Shown piece by piece: positions 1-8,720 of a DNA stretch of 64,000 nt (positions are counted from its first letter, which is position 1; every line of letters begins with the position of its first letter). The notes under the pieces are model-generated. The model saw only the letters and a list, made by a program, of their open reading frames with translations, did not search any database and had not been told where the DNA came from. This DNA comes from UBA7862 sp050872785 (lineage in GTDB: Bacteria; Bacillota; Clostridia; Christensenellales; UBA1242). The position numbers and the translations under genes are program-made. The DNA lies in NCBI GenBank assembly GCA_050872785.1, contig JBNMHO010000003.1, forward strand, positions 44,668 through 108,667. The letters run 5' to 3'.

Positions 1-606
1 GTCAAAAAACCTACAAGCAAACTAAAATCCTATAGCCAAAGTTTTTGTTTTGGTGAATTTGAATTGCAACAGGGCAAGGCGGGTTGGGTGCTTGTTGGCG
101 TAAACCCAGTTGACACATTTTTTGAACTTCTATCAGACTTTGAAAAATATAAGGAAGCATGCACTGTCATTGAAATTTGTGACAAAATATGTGTTGAAAA
201 CCAGTCCTATCCAAAACTTCTTTTGGAAGCCTTGAAAACCATAAAACAAATAAACTACTCGCAAATTTCCCCAAAGTTGCTCCTTAGCAAGTTTATTATG
301 AATGTTCTAAATTATGAAGGCTTTGGAATGAGTGCAACCCATTGTGCAAACTGCAGAAGTCCATTTATGAAAGAAGTGTATTTTGACACCACAACGGGCG
401 AACTTCTTTGCCATGCATGCAGAAATGAAAATTGTGAGCAACTTGACGGCGGCGTGTTTTCCGCACTTAAAATTTTATCCACCACCGAAGAAAGTAAACT
501 CTCCACCGTCCGCCTGCCAAATGCAGTTGTCGAACGCACATTCACCTTCCTAAACCGAAACCTCTGTAACAAGTTCGAAATCCACCTCAGTTCGGCTAAA
601 TTGTAA
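1..606 (+). CDS. recO: DNA repair protein RecO, C-terminal part (5' end outside window)
   Basis: The reading frame is open from the first base, so the N-terminal OB-fold lies outside the window and about 201 residues remain. RecO loads RecA onto SSB-coated single-stranded DNA in RecF-pathway repair and anneals strands. The visible part is mostly helical and holds a zinc-finger pattern, CANC near window codon 115 and CHAC about 25 codons later, typical of Firmicute RecO. An internal TTG at 64 could be taken as a start, but the upstream frame is open and reads as protein, so a truncated annotation there would be wrong. A terminator follows the stop. The identification rests on the Cys pairs, the helical C-terminal pattern and the length. 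Confidence 0.85.
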   Translation, partial: VKKPTSKLKSYSQSFCFGEFELQQGKAGWVLVGVNPVDTFFELLSDFEKYKEACTVIEICDKICVENQSYPKLLLEALKTIKQINYSQISPKLLLSKFIMNVLNYEGFGMSATHCANCRSPFMKEVYFDTTTGELLCHACRNENCEQLDGGVFSALKILSTTEESKLSTVRLPNAVVERTFTFLNRNLCNKFEIHLSSAKL

Positions 607-623
607 GAAATTGGGAATAATTT

Positions 624-654
624 GAAAAAATAGGGCTTTAAACCCTATTTTTTA
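624..654 (+). terminator. Intrinsic terminator after recO
   Basis: Perfect stem AAAAAATAGGG / CCCTATTTTTT with a 7-nt loop, ending in a T run, 18 bases after the recO stop. Confidence 0.9.
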
Positions 655-665
655 TGTCATTTTTG

Positions 666-694
666 TTGACAAATTGGGGACAAATATATAAAAT
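666..694 (+). promoter_or_regulatory. Sigma-A promoter of ppdK
   Basis: TTGACA (666-671), 17-bp spacer, TAAAAT (689-694), directly after the recO terminator and 32 bases before the ppdK start. Confidence 0.8.
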
Positions 695-725
695 TTTCTT
701 TGTGATTTTTAAAGGAGAAAAATAA

Positions 726-3359
726 ATGGCAAAAAAATACGTTTATCTATTCAGCGAAGGAAACTCCAAAATGAGAGAAATTTTGGGCGGGAAAGGTGCT
801 AACTTGGCTGAAATGACCAACCTTGGACTTCCAGTTCCACAAGGCTTTACAATTTCAACAGAAGCCTGCACACAATATTATGAAGACGGCCGTCAAATCA
901 ATGACCAAATTCAAAAAGAAATTATGGAATACATTGCCAAAATGGAAAAGATTACTGGCAAGAAGTTTGGCGACAAAGAAAACCCACTTTTGGTGTCTGT
1001 TAGAAGTGGTGCAAGGGCAAGTATGCCTGGCATGATGGACACAATCTTGAACCTTGGACTTAACGAAGAAGTTGTTGAAGTTTTGTCCAAAAAGTCTGGC
1101 AATCCACGTTGGGCTTGGGACTGCTACAGAAGATTTATCCAAATGTATAGCGATGTCGTTATGGAAGTTGGCAAGAAATATTTTGAACAACTTATCGACA
1201 AAATGAAAAAGGAAAAAGGTGTTAAACTTGACACAGAACTCACAGCAAGTGACCTTGCAGAACTTGCACATGAGTTTAAAGCAGAATACAAAGCAAAAAT
1301 TGGACAAGATTTTCCAAGTGATCCAAAAGAACAACTTATGGGTGCAATTAAGGCTGTGTTTAGGTCATGGGACAACCCAAGAGCAAACTACTACAGAATG
1401 CAAAATGACATTCCATACAGCTGGGGAACTGCTGTTAATGTTCAAATGATGGTGTTTGGAAACATGGGCGAAACAAGTGGCACAGGTGTCGCTTTCACTC
1501 GTAATCCAGCCACTGGCGAAAAGAAACTTATGGGCGAATTTTTGATGAACGCACAAGGTGAAGACGTTGTTGCTGGTGTCAGAACCCCAATGCCTATTGC
1601 AAAAATGGCAGAAATTATGCCAGAAGTTTATACACAATTCCAAGAAATTTGCAAAACTCTTGAAGGACACTACAAAGATATGCAAGATATGGAATTCACA
1701 ATAGAAGACAAGAAGTTGTATATGCTTCAAACAAGAAACGGCAAGAGAACTGCACGTGCAGCACTCAAAATTGCTTGCGACCTTGTTGATGAAGGGATGA
1801 TTACAGAACAAGAAGCTCTTATGCAAATTGACCCAAAGAGTCTTGATAGTCTTCTTCACCCACAATTTGACCCACAAGCTTTGAAAGACGCAAAACCAGT
1901 GGCACAAGCACTTGCTGCTTCTCCTGGGGCAGGGTGCGGGGCTATTGTGTTTACAGCAGAAGATGCAGTTGCTCGTGGCAAAAACAAAGAAAGAGTTGTG
2001 CTTGTCCGTCTTGAAACTTCTCCAGAAGACATTGAAGGCATGCACTATGCTCAAGGCGTTCTCACTGTTCGTGGCGGAATGACATCTCACGCAGCAGTTG
2101 TTGCTCGTGGCATGGGAACTTGCTGTGTTTCTGGCTGTGGCGAAATTGAAATGGACGAAAAGAACAAATGCTTCACCCTTGCTGGAAGGACTTATCATGA
2201 AGGGGACATTATCTCCATTGACGGCTCAACAGGCAAGATTTATGGCGAAGAAATTAAAACTGTGCCAGCAAACACAAATGATGGTGATTTCGGCAGAATT
2301 ATGGCATGGGCTGACAAATATAAAGCACTTGAAATCAGAACAAATGCTGACACTCCAAAAGACGCAAAACAAGCCAAACTCTTTGGTGCACAAGGCATCG
2401 GTCTTTGCAGAACAGAACACATGTTCTTTGACCCAGACAGAATTTCTGCAATAAGGGAAATGATTTGCTCTGACACTCTTGAACAACGTGAAAAGGCATT
2501 GAGCAAACTTGAACCAATGCAACAAGGTGACTTTGAACAACTTTACGAAGCAATGGAAGGACTTCCAGTTAACATCCGTTATCTTGACCCACCTCTACAC
2601 GAATTTGTGCCAACTGAAGAAGCAGATATTGCTCTTCTTGCCAAATCTCAAGGCAAAACTGTTGCTCAAGTAAAACAAATTATTGCTTCTCTTCATGAAT
2701 TTAACCCAATGATGGGACACCGTGGTTGCAGACTTGCCGTTACATTCCCAGAAATTGCCGTTATGCAAACAACTGCAGTCATAAAGGCCGCTCTTAATGT
2801 CAGCAAAAAACACAACTGGAATATTGTTCCAGAAATTATGATTCCACTTGTTGGGGAAGTGAAAGAGCTTGCTTATGTCAAGAAAATTGTTTGTGAAACA
2901 GCAGACAAACTTATAAAAGAAGCAAAATCTAACATGAAATACAAAGTCGGCACAATGATTGAAATTCCACGTGCTGCACTTATGGCTGACAAGATTGCTG
3001 AAGAAGCAGAATTCTTCTCATTCGGAACAAACGACCTAACACAAATGACCTTTGGCTTCAGCCGTGATGACGCTGGCAAATTCTTGGGTTCATATTATGA
3101 AAAGAAAATTTATGAATCTGACCCATTTGCTCGTCTTGACCAAGAAGGCGTTGGCAAACTTGTTGAAATGGCAGCAAAACTTGGAAGAAGTACCCGCCCA
3201 GACCTTCACCTTGGAATTTGTGGCGAACATGGCGGCGACCCAAGCTCAATCGACTTCTGCCACAGAGTTGGACTTAACTATGTTTCTTGCTCTCCATTCC
3301 GTGTTCCTATTGCACGTCTTGCAGCAGCACAAGCAAACATCAGAAATCCAAGAAAATAA
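726..3359 (+). CDS. ppdK: Pyruvate, phosphate dikinase
   Basis: Interconverts pyruvate + ATP + Pi and PEP + AMP + PPi. In anaerobic Firmicutes it often works in the glycolytic direction with PPi. The 877 residues match the clostridial enzyme: N-terminal ATP-binding part, central phosphohistidine domain with the GGMTSHAAVVARG motif (swivelling His at residue 455), and C-terminal PEP/pyruvate barrel with the CGEHGGD motif (catalytic Cys at residue 832). The start is fixed by AAAGGAG seven bases upstream. It is a single-gene transcription unit with its own consensus promoter and a terminator shared with the convergent cysteine desulfurase gene. Codon use is strongly biased, as expected for a highly expressed gene. 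Confidence 0.97.
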   Translation: MAKKYVYLFSEGNSKMREILGGKGANLAEMTNLGLPVPQGFTISTEACTQYYEDGRQINDQIQKEIMEYIAKMEKITGKKFGDKENPLLVSVRSGARASMPGMMDTILNLGLNEEVVEVLSKKSGNPRWAWDCYRRFIQMYSDVVMEVGKKYFEQLIDKMKKEKGVKLDTELTASDLAELAHEFKAEYKAKIGQDFPSDPKEQLMGAIKAVFRSWDNPRANYYRMQNDIPYSWGTAVNVQMMVFGNMGETSGTGVAFTRNPATGEKKLMGEFLMNAQGEDVVAGVRTPMPIAKMAEIMPEVYTQFQEICKTLEGHYKDMQDMEFTIEDKKLYMLQTRNGKRTARAALKIACDLVDEGMITEQEALMQIDPKSLDSLLHPQFDPQALKDAKPVAQALAASPGAGCGAIVFTAEDAVARGKNKERVVLVRLETSPEDIEGMHYAQGVLTVRGGMTSHAAVVARGMGTCCVSGCGEIEMDEKNKCFTLAGRTYHEGDIISIDGSTGKIYGEEIKTVPANTNDGDFGRIMAWADKYKALEIRTNADTPKDAKQAKLFGAQGIGLCRTEHMFFDPDRISAIREMICSDTLEQREKALSKLEPMQQGDFEQLYEAMEGLPVNIRYLDPPLHEFVPTEEADIALLAKSQGKTVAQVKQIIASLHEFNPMMGHRGCRLAVTFPEIAVMQTTAVIKAALNVSKKHNWNIVPEIMIPLVGEVKELAYVKKIVCETADKLIKEAKSNMKYKVGTMIEIPRAALMADKIAEEAEFFSFGTNDLTQMTFGFSRDDAGKFLGSYYEKKIYESDPFARLDQEGVGKLVEMAAKLGRSTRPDLHLGICGEHGGDPSSIDFCHRVGLNYVSCSPFRVPIARLAAAQANIRNPRK

Positions 3360-3401
3360 TCTCACAACTTGTCTTGGCACAAAAAGTATATATTCTACAA
3401 C

Positions 3402-3432
3402 CAAAAACAGCACTTATCTGGTGCTGTTTTTG
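3402..3432. terminator. Bidirectional terminator, ppdK / cysteine desulfurase
   Basis: Perfect stem AAAAACAGCAC / GTGCTGTTTTT around a 7-nt loop, with a T run on both strands, between two convergent genes. Confidence 0.9.
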
Positions 3433-3438
3433 CTATTA

Positions 3439-4593
3439 TCACTTAAGTTGCGACATTTTGGCAAGTTCTGATATAGCTTTTGCAAGCACATTTATGTCAT
3501 GATAAGAATTCTTAAAATCTACTCCCACACGAGTAAGCCCACTTTCCATTGTCCCCAAAAACTTGTGTGCAAGCGGGGCACAATGAAGCCCACCACGGGA
3601 GGCAATGTGATATTTGTCACTCAAAAAATCTGTCACTTCAATGGAGTCAAAGCCCGCAACGGAAAATGCAACAACTCCATATGTGTTGTCAAGATTTGAA
3701 TAAATCTTAACTCCTTTAATATCCCGCAATTTGCTTATCATATATTGTGTCAACTTTGCAACTTTTTTGACGTGATTATCAAAGTGTTTTTCAACATATT
3801 TTGCCCCCGCAGACAAACTTGCAATAAGCGGACTGGCAACCGTCCCACTTTCATAACATTCTGGGGGAACAGTTGGCTGCAACAGATTTTCACTCTCTGT
3901 CCCCGTTCCGCCAAAAATTATTGGGGCGGGGTAGGTCTTGGAATTTATGCACAATGCTCCAATGCCTTGCGGAGTGTGCAACCCTTTGTGACCAGAGAAG
4001 GCAAGAAAGTTTATGTGCGACTTTTTCATATCTATTTTTATGTGTCCAACACCTTGTGCGTCATCAAGCAAAAATAATATGCCATTTCTGTTGCACAACG
4101 CTCCCACATCCTCAAAATTGTTTCTGTTGCCCGTTACATTTGATATTGCCGTCAAACACACAAGAAAAGTGTTTTTCTTTATGACTGAGGCAATGTCACT
4201 TGCGGTGATAAACTTTTTATTTTTCGGGCTGATAACAGTCAGCGTAATTTCACCCAAACTTTCAAGATGATGAAGCGGTCTTAAAACGGAATTATGCTCA
4301 AAGCAACTGCAAATGACGTGTTTTCCTTTGTTTTTTCTGCAAAGACCTAAAATTGCAATGTTCAACGCTTCAGTTGCGTTTTTTGTAAAAATTACATCTT
4401 CTGGCTCAATATTTCCAAATTGTTTTGCCAAATTTTCACGAGTTTGCCAAATCATAGCAGCATTTTTGACGGCAAGCGGATGACCGCCACGACCGGGGTT
4501 GGCACTTAAGGAAAGATATTTCAAAAAAACCTTTTTTACACATCTTGGCTTGAAGTGGCTGGTTGCTGGGGTGTCAAGATAAATAGTTTTCAT
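3439..4593 (-). CDS. Cysteine desulfurase family PLP enzyme
   Basis: A class V aminotransferase-fold, PLP-dependent enzyme of 384 residues that should release sulfur (or selenium) from cysteine (or selenocysteine). Visible motifs are SGHKGLHTPQG with the PLP lysine at residue 203, the cofactor-binding LLDDAQGVGH, and the C-terminal GGLHCAPLAH with the persulfide-forming Cys. The R-x-GGLHC form resembles the subgroup found beside DUF3343/selenium genes rather than housekeeping IscS. The ATG at 4593 is preferred over an in-frame TTG four codons earlier, because GAGG lies at the right distance before the ATG. The gene is divergent from the DUF3343 gene at 4730. Specific substrate is not decided by sequence alone. 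Confidence 0.85.
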   Translation of the reverse strand: MKTIYLDTPATSHFKPRCVKKVFLKYLSLSANPGRGGHPLAVKNAAMIWQTRENLAKQFGNIEPEDVIFTKNATEALNIAILGLCRKNKGKHVICSCFEHNSVLRPLHHLESLGEITLTVISPKNKKFITASDIASVIKKNTFLVCLTAISNVTGNRNNFEDVGALCNRNGILFLLDDAQGVGHIKIDMKKSHINFLAFSGHKGLHTPQGIGALCINSKTYPAPIIFGGTGTESENLLQPTVPPECYESGTVASPLIASLSAGAKYVEKHFDNHVKKVAKLTQYMISKLRDIKGVKIYSNLDNTYGVVAFSVAGFDSIEVTDFLSDKYHIASRGGLHCAPLAHKFLGTMESGLTRVGVDFKNSYHDINVLAKAISELAKMSQLK

Positions 4594-4729
4594 ATTCAAC
4601 CTCAAAACATCTTATGTGTTTTTGAGTTTTGTTGTGTTTATAAACATTATTTTGAAAAAGATAATATAGTGATTTGAGAGAAAGATATTTCATGGGTCTT
4701 TCTCAAAAAGTCTGAAAAGAGGGAATAAA

Positions 4730-4972
4730 ATGTATTATCTTGTGGTCTTTAGGGCGAGAAGTGAAACAATGAAGTTTGCCAGCATATTGTCGTCTTATGG
4801 AGTTAAAAGCACCATTGTAAACACCCCAAGGCAAATTGCTGTGTCGTGCGGAATTTCCGTTAAAGTTGACGCAAACGCGCTTAATATTTGCAAACAAATT
4901 TTGTCACGAAGGCAATTTTGGACTTTCGGCGGCATTTATCTCATGCAAAATGACTCTTATGTGCAACAATAA
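4730..4972 (+). CDS. DUF3343 small protein, putative sulfur/selenium carrier
   Basis: An 80-residue protein of the DUF3343 type, a family discussed as a putative Se/S carrier because it co-occurs with cysteine desulfurases and selenium genes. Here it lies head-to-head with such a desulfurase, which supports a shared role. The sequence starts YYLVVF and has a CGIS segment with one conserved-looking Cys near residue 45 and a C-terminal FGGIYL. GAGGG precedes the ATG. The 136-base divergent spacer holds an imperfect hairpin at about 4674-4705 (GAGAAAGA / TCTTTCTC) that could be a regulatory site. The carrier function is inferred from context only. Confidence 0.75.
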   Translation: MYYLVVFRARSETMKFASILSSYGVKSTIVNTPRQIAVSCGISVKVDANALNICKQILSRRQFWTFGGIYLMQNDSYVQQ

Positions 4973-5022
4973 GGTTGATTAAACACACATTTTGTGCTAA
5001 ACTTTGCCAAAGGATAGGGAAA

Positions 5023-5667
5023 ATGCAAGCAAAAGAAGTTTATGAAACACTGCTACAAAGATTTGGTGATAGAAGTTGTGAACTTGATTTTCGCAACAAT
5101 TTTGAACTAATTGTGGCAGTGATTTTATCAGCCAGATGCACGGACAAGCGTGTTAATATTGTAACAAAAGACTTGTTTAAACACTATAAAACTCCTCAAG
5201 ATTTGGCAAACGCAAATGTTGACGAATTATCAAAAGAAATTTACTCTTGTGGCTTTTACAGAAATAAAGCAAAAAATCTTATCCTCATGGCAAAAGATTT
5301 GTGCGAAAGATTTTCAGGCGAAGTGCCAAATAATTATCAAGACTTAGTAAGTCTTGCTGGGGTGGGCAGAAAGACGGCGAATGTTGTGTTATATGTGGGC
5401 TTTGGTGTGCCAGCCATCGCCGTTGATACTCATGTTTTCAGAGTTTCAAACAGACTAGCACTCGTGCATGCCAAAACACCTCTTGAATGTGAACTTTCGC
5501 TTCAAAAACAAATAGACAAGTCTTCGTGGGGCAAGTTTCACCACCTTTTGGTGCTTTTTGGAAGATATATTTGTTCCTCTCGCTCGCCAGCGTGCAGCGA
5601 TTGTGAATTTAAGACAAAATGCCCATATTTTGCTCAAAAAAAGCGTGGAAAAGTGGCAAAAAAGTGA
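5023..5667 (+). CDS. nth: Endonuclease III, base-excision DNA glycosylase/AP lyase
   Basis: Removes oxidised pyrimidines and cleaves the abasic site. The 214-residue length is normal. The helix-hairpin-helix LAGVGRKTANVVL carries the catalytic Lys, VDTHVFRV the catalytic Asp, and the C-terminus the 4Fe-4S ligands in the pattern C-x6-C-x2-C-x5-C. The ATG at 5023 follows AGGATAGGG. An upstream TTG at 4975 would add 16 residues not seen in the family and is rejected. It lies 50 bases after the DUF3343 gene and may be co-transcribed with it, although no functional link is apparent. Confidence 0.95.
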   Translation: MQAKEVYETLLQRFGDRSCELDFRNNFELIVAVILSARCTDKRVNIVTKDLFKHYKTPQDLANANVDELSKEIYSCGFYRNKAKNLILMAKDLCERFSGEVPNNYQDLVSLAGVGRKTANVVLYVGFGVPAIAVDTHVFRVSNRLALVHAKTPLECELSLQKQIDKSSWGKFHHLLVLFGRYICSSRSPACSDCEFKTKCPYFAQKKRGKVAKK

Positions 5668-5794
5668 ATTTTCTAGTTAAATTCTTAAAAAATAACAAAT
5701 TTGAGCCAAATAAAAAGTAAATGTGTAAAAATGTTTAGAAAATTGTCAAAATTGTTGTATAATATATGTAGAAAGTTGAATTTTGGAGGCAGAT

Positions 5795-7063
5795 ATGTTT
5801 GTTGACAGAGTTAATATAAAAATTAAAGCGGGCGATGGCGGGAAAGGTGCCATTTCCTTTAGACGTGCAAAGGGAATTCCAAACGGGGGCCCAGACGGTG
5901 GCAACGGTGGACGTGGCGGGAACATTGTTTTTCGTGCGACAAAAGATTTGAACAATCTTGTTGCATTCCGTTTTCAATCGCACTTTAAGGCACAAAATGG
6001 TGAACCGGGTGGCAAAAAAAGTTGCAACGGCAAAAGTGGACAAGACCTTGTTATAAAAGTGCCACAAGGGACAATTATAAAAGACGCCGAAACGGGCAAG
6101 GTTATTGCGGACTTGTTTTATCTTGACAAAGACTATGTAATTTTGCGTGGCGGTGACGGCGGAAAGGGCAATGAGTTCTTTAAATCACCAACACGTCAAG
6201 CGCCTCATTTTTCGCAAATGGGTGAAGCAACAAAAGAACACACCGTCACCCTTGAACTAAAAGTCCTTGCAGATGTCGGCTTGATTGGCTTTCCAAATGT
6301 TGGCAAAAGCACACTTTTGTCTGTTATTTCAAACGCAAAGCCAAAAATTGCAAACTATCACTTCACAACTCTCAGCCCAAACCTCGGTGTTGTAAAATAT
6401 TATGACCACAGTTTTGTTGTGGCAGACATTCCTGGGCTTATTGAAGGAGCAAGCGAAGGACAGGGGCTGGGACATGAATTTTTAAGACACATTGAAAGAA
6501 CTCGTATGCTTGTTCATGTGGTGGATATTTCCGAAGCAGACGGCAGACAGGCATACAACGATTATCTTACAATCAATGAAGAACTTACAAAATTTAACAA
6601 GGTTTTTGGTGAATTGCCACAAATTGTTGTGCTTAACAAAATTGACCAAATAAGAGATTATTTTGTTGTTGAAGAATTTAAGCATAGACTAAATAATAAC
6701 AAAATTAAGGTTATTTGCGTTTCGGCACTGTGCAGAGAAAACATTGAAGAACTTGTGCGTGAAATGTGGAAAACCCTTGAAACTTTGCCACCTCAAGTGC
6801 CAGTTGACGTGGAAGAGTTTGGCTTTGACGAACAAGACAAAACGGCAATTAACATCGAAAAATTGTCGGGCGACACCTATGAACTTTCGGGCGGATTTAT
6901 TGAAAATATTTCTCGTGGAATTGTTGTCAACGATTATGAGTCTTTGTCATATTTCTGGAAGCGTCTTAAAAATGACGGCATAATTGATATGCTAAAAGAA
7001 AAAGGCGTCAAAGACGGTGACACTGTAAAAATTGGCAGTGTAGAATTTGAATTTGTGGAATAA
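5795..7063 (+). CDS. obg: GTPase Obg, ribosome assembly and stress GTPase
   Basis: Essential GTPase for 50S maturation, and in spore formers also linked to sporulation control. Order of domains in 422 residues: glycine-rich Obg fold (about 1-158, beginning FVDRVNIKIKAGDGGKG), G domain with G1 GFPNVGKST, G3 DIPGLIEGA and G4 NKID, then the C-terminal OCT domain (about 340-422). The ATG at 5795 has GGAGG five bases upstream. The TTG four codons earlier overlaps that site and is not the start. yhbY follows after 9 bases, so the two ribosome-assembly genes form an operon ending in the terminator at 7374. Confidence 0.97.
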   Translation: MFVDRVNIKIKAGDGGKGAISFRRAKGIPNGGPDGGNGGRGGNIVFRATKDLNNLVAFRFQSHFKAQNGEPGGKKSCNGKSGQDLVIKVPQGTIIKDAETGKVIADLFYLDKDYVILRGGDGGKGNEFFKSPTRQAPHFSQMGEATKEHTVTLELKVLADVGLIGFPNVGKSTLLSVISNAKPKIANYHFTTLSPNLGVVKYYDHSFVVADIPGLIEGASEGQGLGHEFLRHIERTRMLVHVVDISEADGRQAYNDYLTINEELTKFNKVFGELPQIVVLNKIDQIRDYFVVEEFKHRLNNNKIKVICVSALCRENIEELVREMWKTLETLPPQVPVDVEEFGFDEQDKTAINIEKLSGDTYELSGGFIENISRGIVVNDYESLSYFWKRLKNDGIIDMLKEKGVKDGDTVKIGSVEFEFVE

Positions 7064-7072
7064 GGAGAGAAT

Positions 7073-7372
7073 ATGTTAACATCAAAAGATAGAGCAACTT
7101 TAAGGGGCATTGCCTCAACTCAAGAGGCAGTTTGCTTTGTAGGGAAGGAAAGTCTTAGCGAAAGTTGCCTTGAAAGCATTGAAGACGCACTTGCTGCTCG
7201 TGAACTTGTAAAAGTTTCTGTGCTTCAAAATTGCGACAGCGACACAAAGTCCATTGCAAACGAAATTTGCGAAAGACTTGAATGTGACTGCGTTGGCATT
7301 GTTGGGAGAAAAATTGTTATTTACAAATATAACCCTAACAACAAAAATCATGTTTTATCAATAAAATTTTAA
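7073..7372 (+). CDS. yhbY: YhbY family (CRM domain) RNA-binding protein
   Basis: A 99-residue single CRM domain protein, associated with pre-50S ribosomal subunits in other bacteria. The N-terminal TSKDRATLRGIA helix and the C-terminal GRKIVIYKYN strand are typical; the middle contains GKESLSESCLESIEDAL where the family has G-K-x-G-(x)n-I-x-A-L. GGAGAG precedes the ATG and the gene is 9 bases after obg, the common gene order. The stop overlaps the convergent gene at 7369 by four bases. Confidence 0.92.
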   Translation: MLTSKDRATLRGIASTQEAVCFVGKESLSESCLESIEDALAARELVKVSVLQNCDSDTKSIANEICERLECDCVGIVGRKIVIYKYNPNNKNHVLSIKF

Positions 7373-8202
7373 GAGGACTTTTGTAAAGTCCTTTTTTTTG
7401 CCAAACATAAAATTGATAAGAAAAACATCACAGAACTCATCAAAACATAATAAAAATTATATCTAACAACAAGCGAGCAGAAAAATATCAAAAGTCCGCT
7501 TAAAAAATACTTCTTTGCTTTTGGCGGGTCAATGGCTTCCTTGGCTAGTTCTTTGAACCTAATTTTGTTTTGTGAAACGCTTACAAGTTCGATTTCTGGT
7601 GGGGTGGAATATTTGCAAAAATATTCATATGCCTTTGAAAAAACATAAACTTCAATCTTAACGTTTTTTATAGATTGCAGAAGAGTTAAGTCTTCTTTTT
7701 GACAAGTTTGGCACAAAATAATAAGCGTATTAACTCCACTTTTTAGGGCAAATTTTGCGTGAGATAGTGCCAAAGATATATCAAGCGGCTTTTGTTCAAG
7801 TGCAACAAATGTAAGAGTGTTGTCGTTCAAATACAAATTGTTTTTCACTCGCTTGCCAAGTGATTCGCCCACAAGCGTTGTCCGTTCTTTTTGAGAAAGT
7901 GACATATAATTTATAAAAAAATCTTTTGTGCTATTTAGCAGTTGTTTTTGAGAAGTTGTGGGGCGTTTTTTGTCACGAAAAAAGTATTTTAAAACATTTA
8001 GCCCCGCCAAAATTACAAGAGAAATAGCAACCGCTGTGGCAAAAGATTTTGTCACAAATCTTATCCACGCAAGAAGAAATAGAAAAATACACAAATTGAA
8101 AAATATCCAATCAAAAAGTCTTGCAAGAGAGAAATTTTTGAACAATCTTGCAAGCGTTTCTTTAAAGTTATATGACTTTTTTGTTACATTTACATTTTCC
8201 AT
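7369..8202 (-). CDS. Unrecognised membrane protein, four predicted TM segments
   Basis: I do not recognise this 277-residue protein. It has two hydrophobic segments near residues 33-70, a soluble middle part of about 150 residues and two more hydrophobic segments close to the C-terminus. The middle part has alternating strand/helix character, with LTFVALEQKPLDISLAL and NTLIILCQTC segments and a CQTC pair, loosely like a restriction-endonuclease or Rossmann-type fold, but no decisive motif is present. The N-terminus is rich in Lys/Phe/Asn. The ribosome site is weak (TTGAG). The gene is convergent with yhbY and divergent from rsfS, so it is probably monocistronic. Confidence 0.6.
   Translation of the reverse strand: MENVNVTKKSYNFKETLARLFKNFSLARLFDWIFFNLCIFLFLLAWIRFVTKSFATAVAISLVILAGLNVLKYFFRDKKRPTTSQKQLLNSTKDFFINYMSLSQKERTTLVGESLGKRVKNNLYLNDNTLTFVALEQKPLDISLALSHAKFALKSGVNTLIILCQTCQKEDLTLLQSIKNVKIEVYVFSKAYEYFCKYSTPPEIELVSVSQNKIRFKELAKEAIDPPKAKKYFLSGLLIFFCSLVVRYNFYYVLMSSVMFFLSILCLAKKRTLQKSS
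7374..7399 (+). terminator. Terminator of obg-yhbY
   Basis: Stem AGGACTTT / AAAGTCCT with a 3-nt loop and eight T residues. It lies inside the 3' end of the convergent membrane protein gene. Confidence 0.9.
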
Positions 8203-8245
8203 ATCTCAATTTTTGACCAAATTATCCACAATATTCTTGTTTTGC

Positions 8246-8284
8246 TTGTGTTTTTTTTGCTTTTGAGTTATGCTAATAGCATAA
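8246..8284 (+). promoter_or_regulatory. Promoter region of rsfS operon with a perfect palindrome
   Basis: TTGTGT (8246-8251), 17-bp spacer, TATGCT (8269-8274). A perfect 17-base palindrome, TTATGCTAATAGCATAA (8268-8284), covers the -10 region and could bind a repressor. The promoter itself is a moderate match. Confidence 0.45.
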
Positions 8285-8303
8285 ATGTAATTTTGGAGGA
8301 CTT

Positions 8304-8720
8304 ATGAGCAAATATCCAGAAAAAGTTGTTGAACTTTGCAAACTTCTTGACGAGAAGAAAGCAAGCGATATTGTCGTGTGTGACGTTTCAAAAGCAAAGG
8401 ACTTTGTAAAGTATTTTATTGTAGCAACACTTGATTCCACTGCACACATAAGGGAAGTTGTAGATTTTCTTATGGAAAACACTTCTGGCGGTGACTTTTC
8501 TTTTTGGCAAAGAGAAGGCTTTAATATGAGCGAATGGGTCGTGCTTGATTACTATGACGTCTTTATCCACTTGTTTACAAAAGACGAGCGAAATCACTAT
8601 AGTTTTGACAAACTCATGTCGGGCGAAGCCTCTGTGCAATCTTACAAACGAATTTTATCCGACATCCAAAAACAACAAAAACTTCAAAATGAACAATCAA
8701 AGGAAAAGAATAAAAAATGA
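8304..8720 (+). CDS. rsfS: Ribosomal silencing factor RsfS
   Basis: Binds ribosomal protein uL14 and blocks subunit joining when nutrients are scarce. The 138 residues include the family core: KASDIVVCDV near residue 20, then W-x-V-L-D-YYDVFIHLF and the ERNHYSFDKL segment. The last 20 residues are a Gln/Lys-rich extension beyond the usual length. GGAGG precedes the ATG. The stop overlaps the tsaE start as ATGA, so rsfS begins a translationally coupled four-gene run (rsfS-tsaE-tsaB/rimI-hydrolase). Confidence 0.93.
   Translation: MSKYPEKVVELCKLLDEKKASDIVVCDVSKAKDFVKYFIVATLDSTAHIREVVDFLMENTSGGDFSFWQREGFNMSEWVVLDYYDVFIHLFTKDERNHYSFDKLMSGEASVQSYKRILSDIQKQQKLQNEQSKEKNKK

Noticed and set aside
1365..2198. 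277-codon minus-strand ORF inside ppdK
   Set aside because: Antisense shadow of a highly biased coding sequence, rich in Cys/His/Phe, no ribosome site.
4674..4705. Terminator or riboswitch between the divergent desulfurase and DUF3343 genes
   Set aside because: The imperfect hairpin has an 11-base loop and no T run; at most a protein-binding or RNA-stability site.
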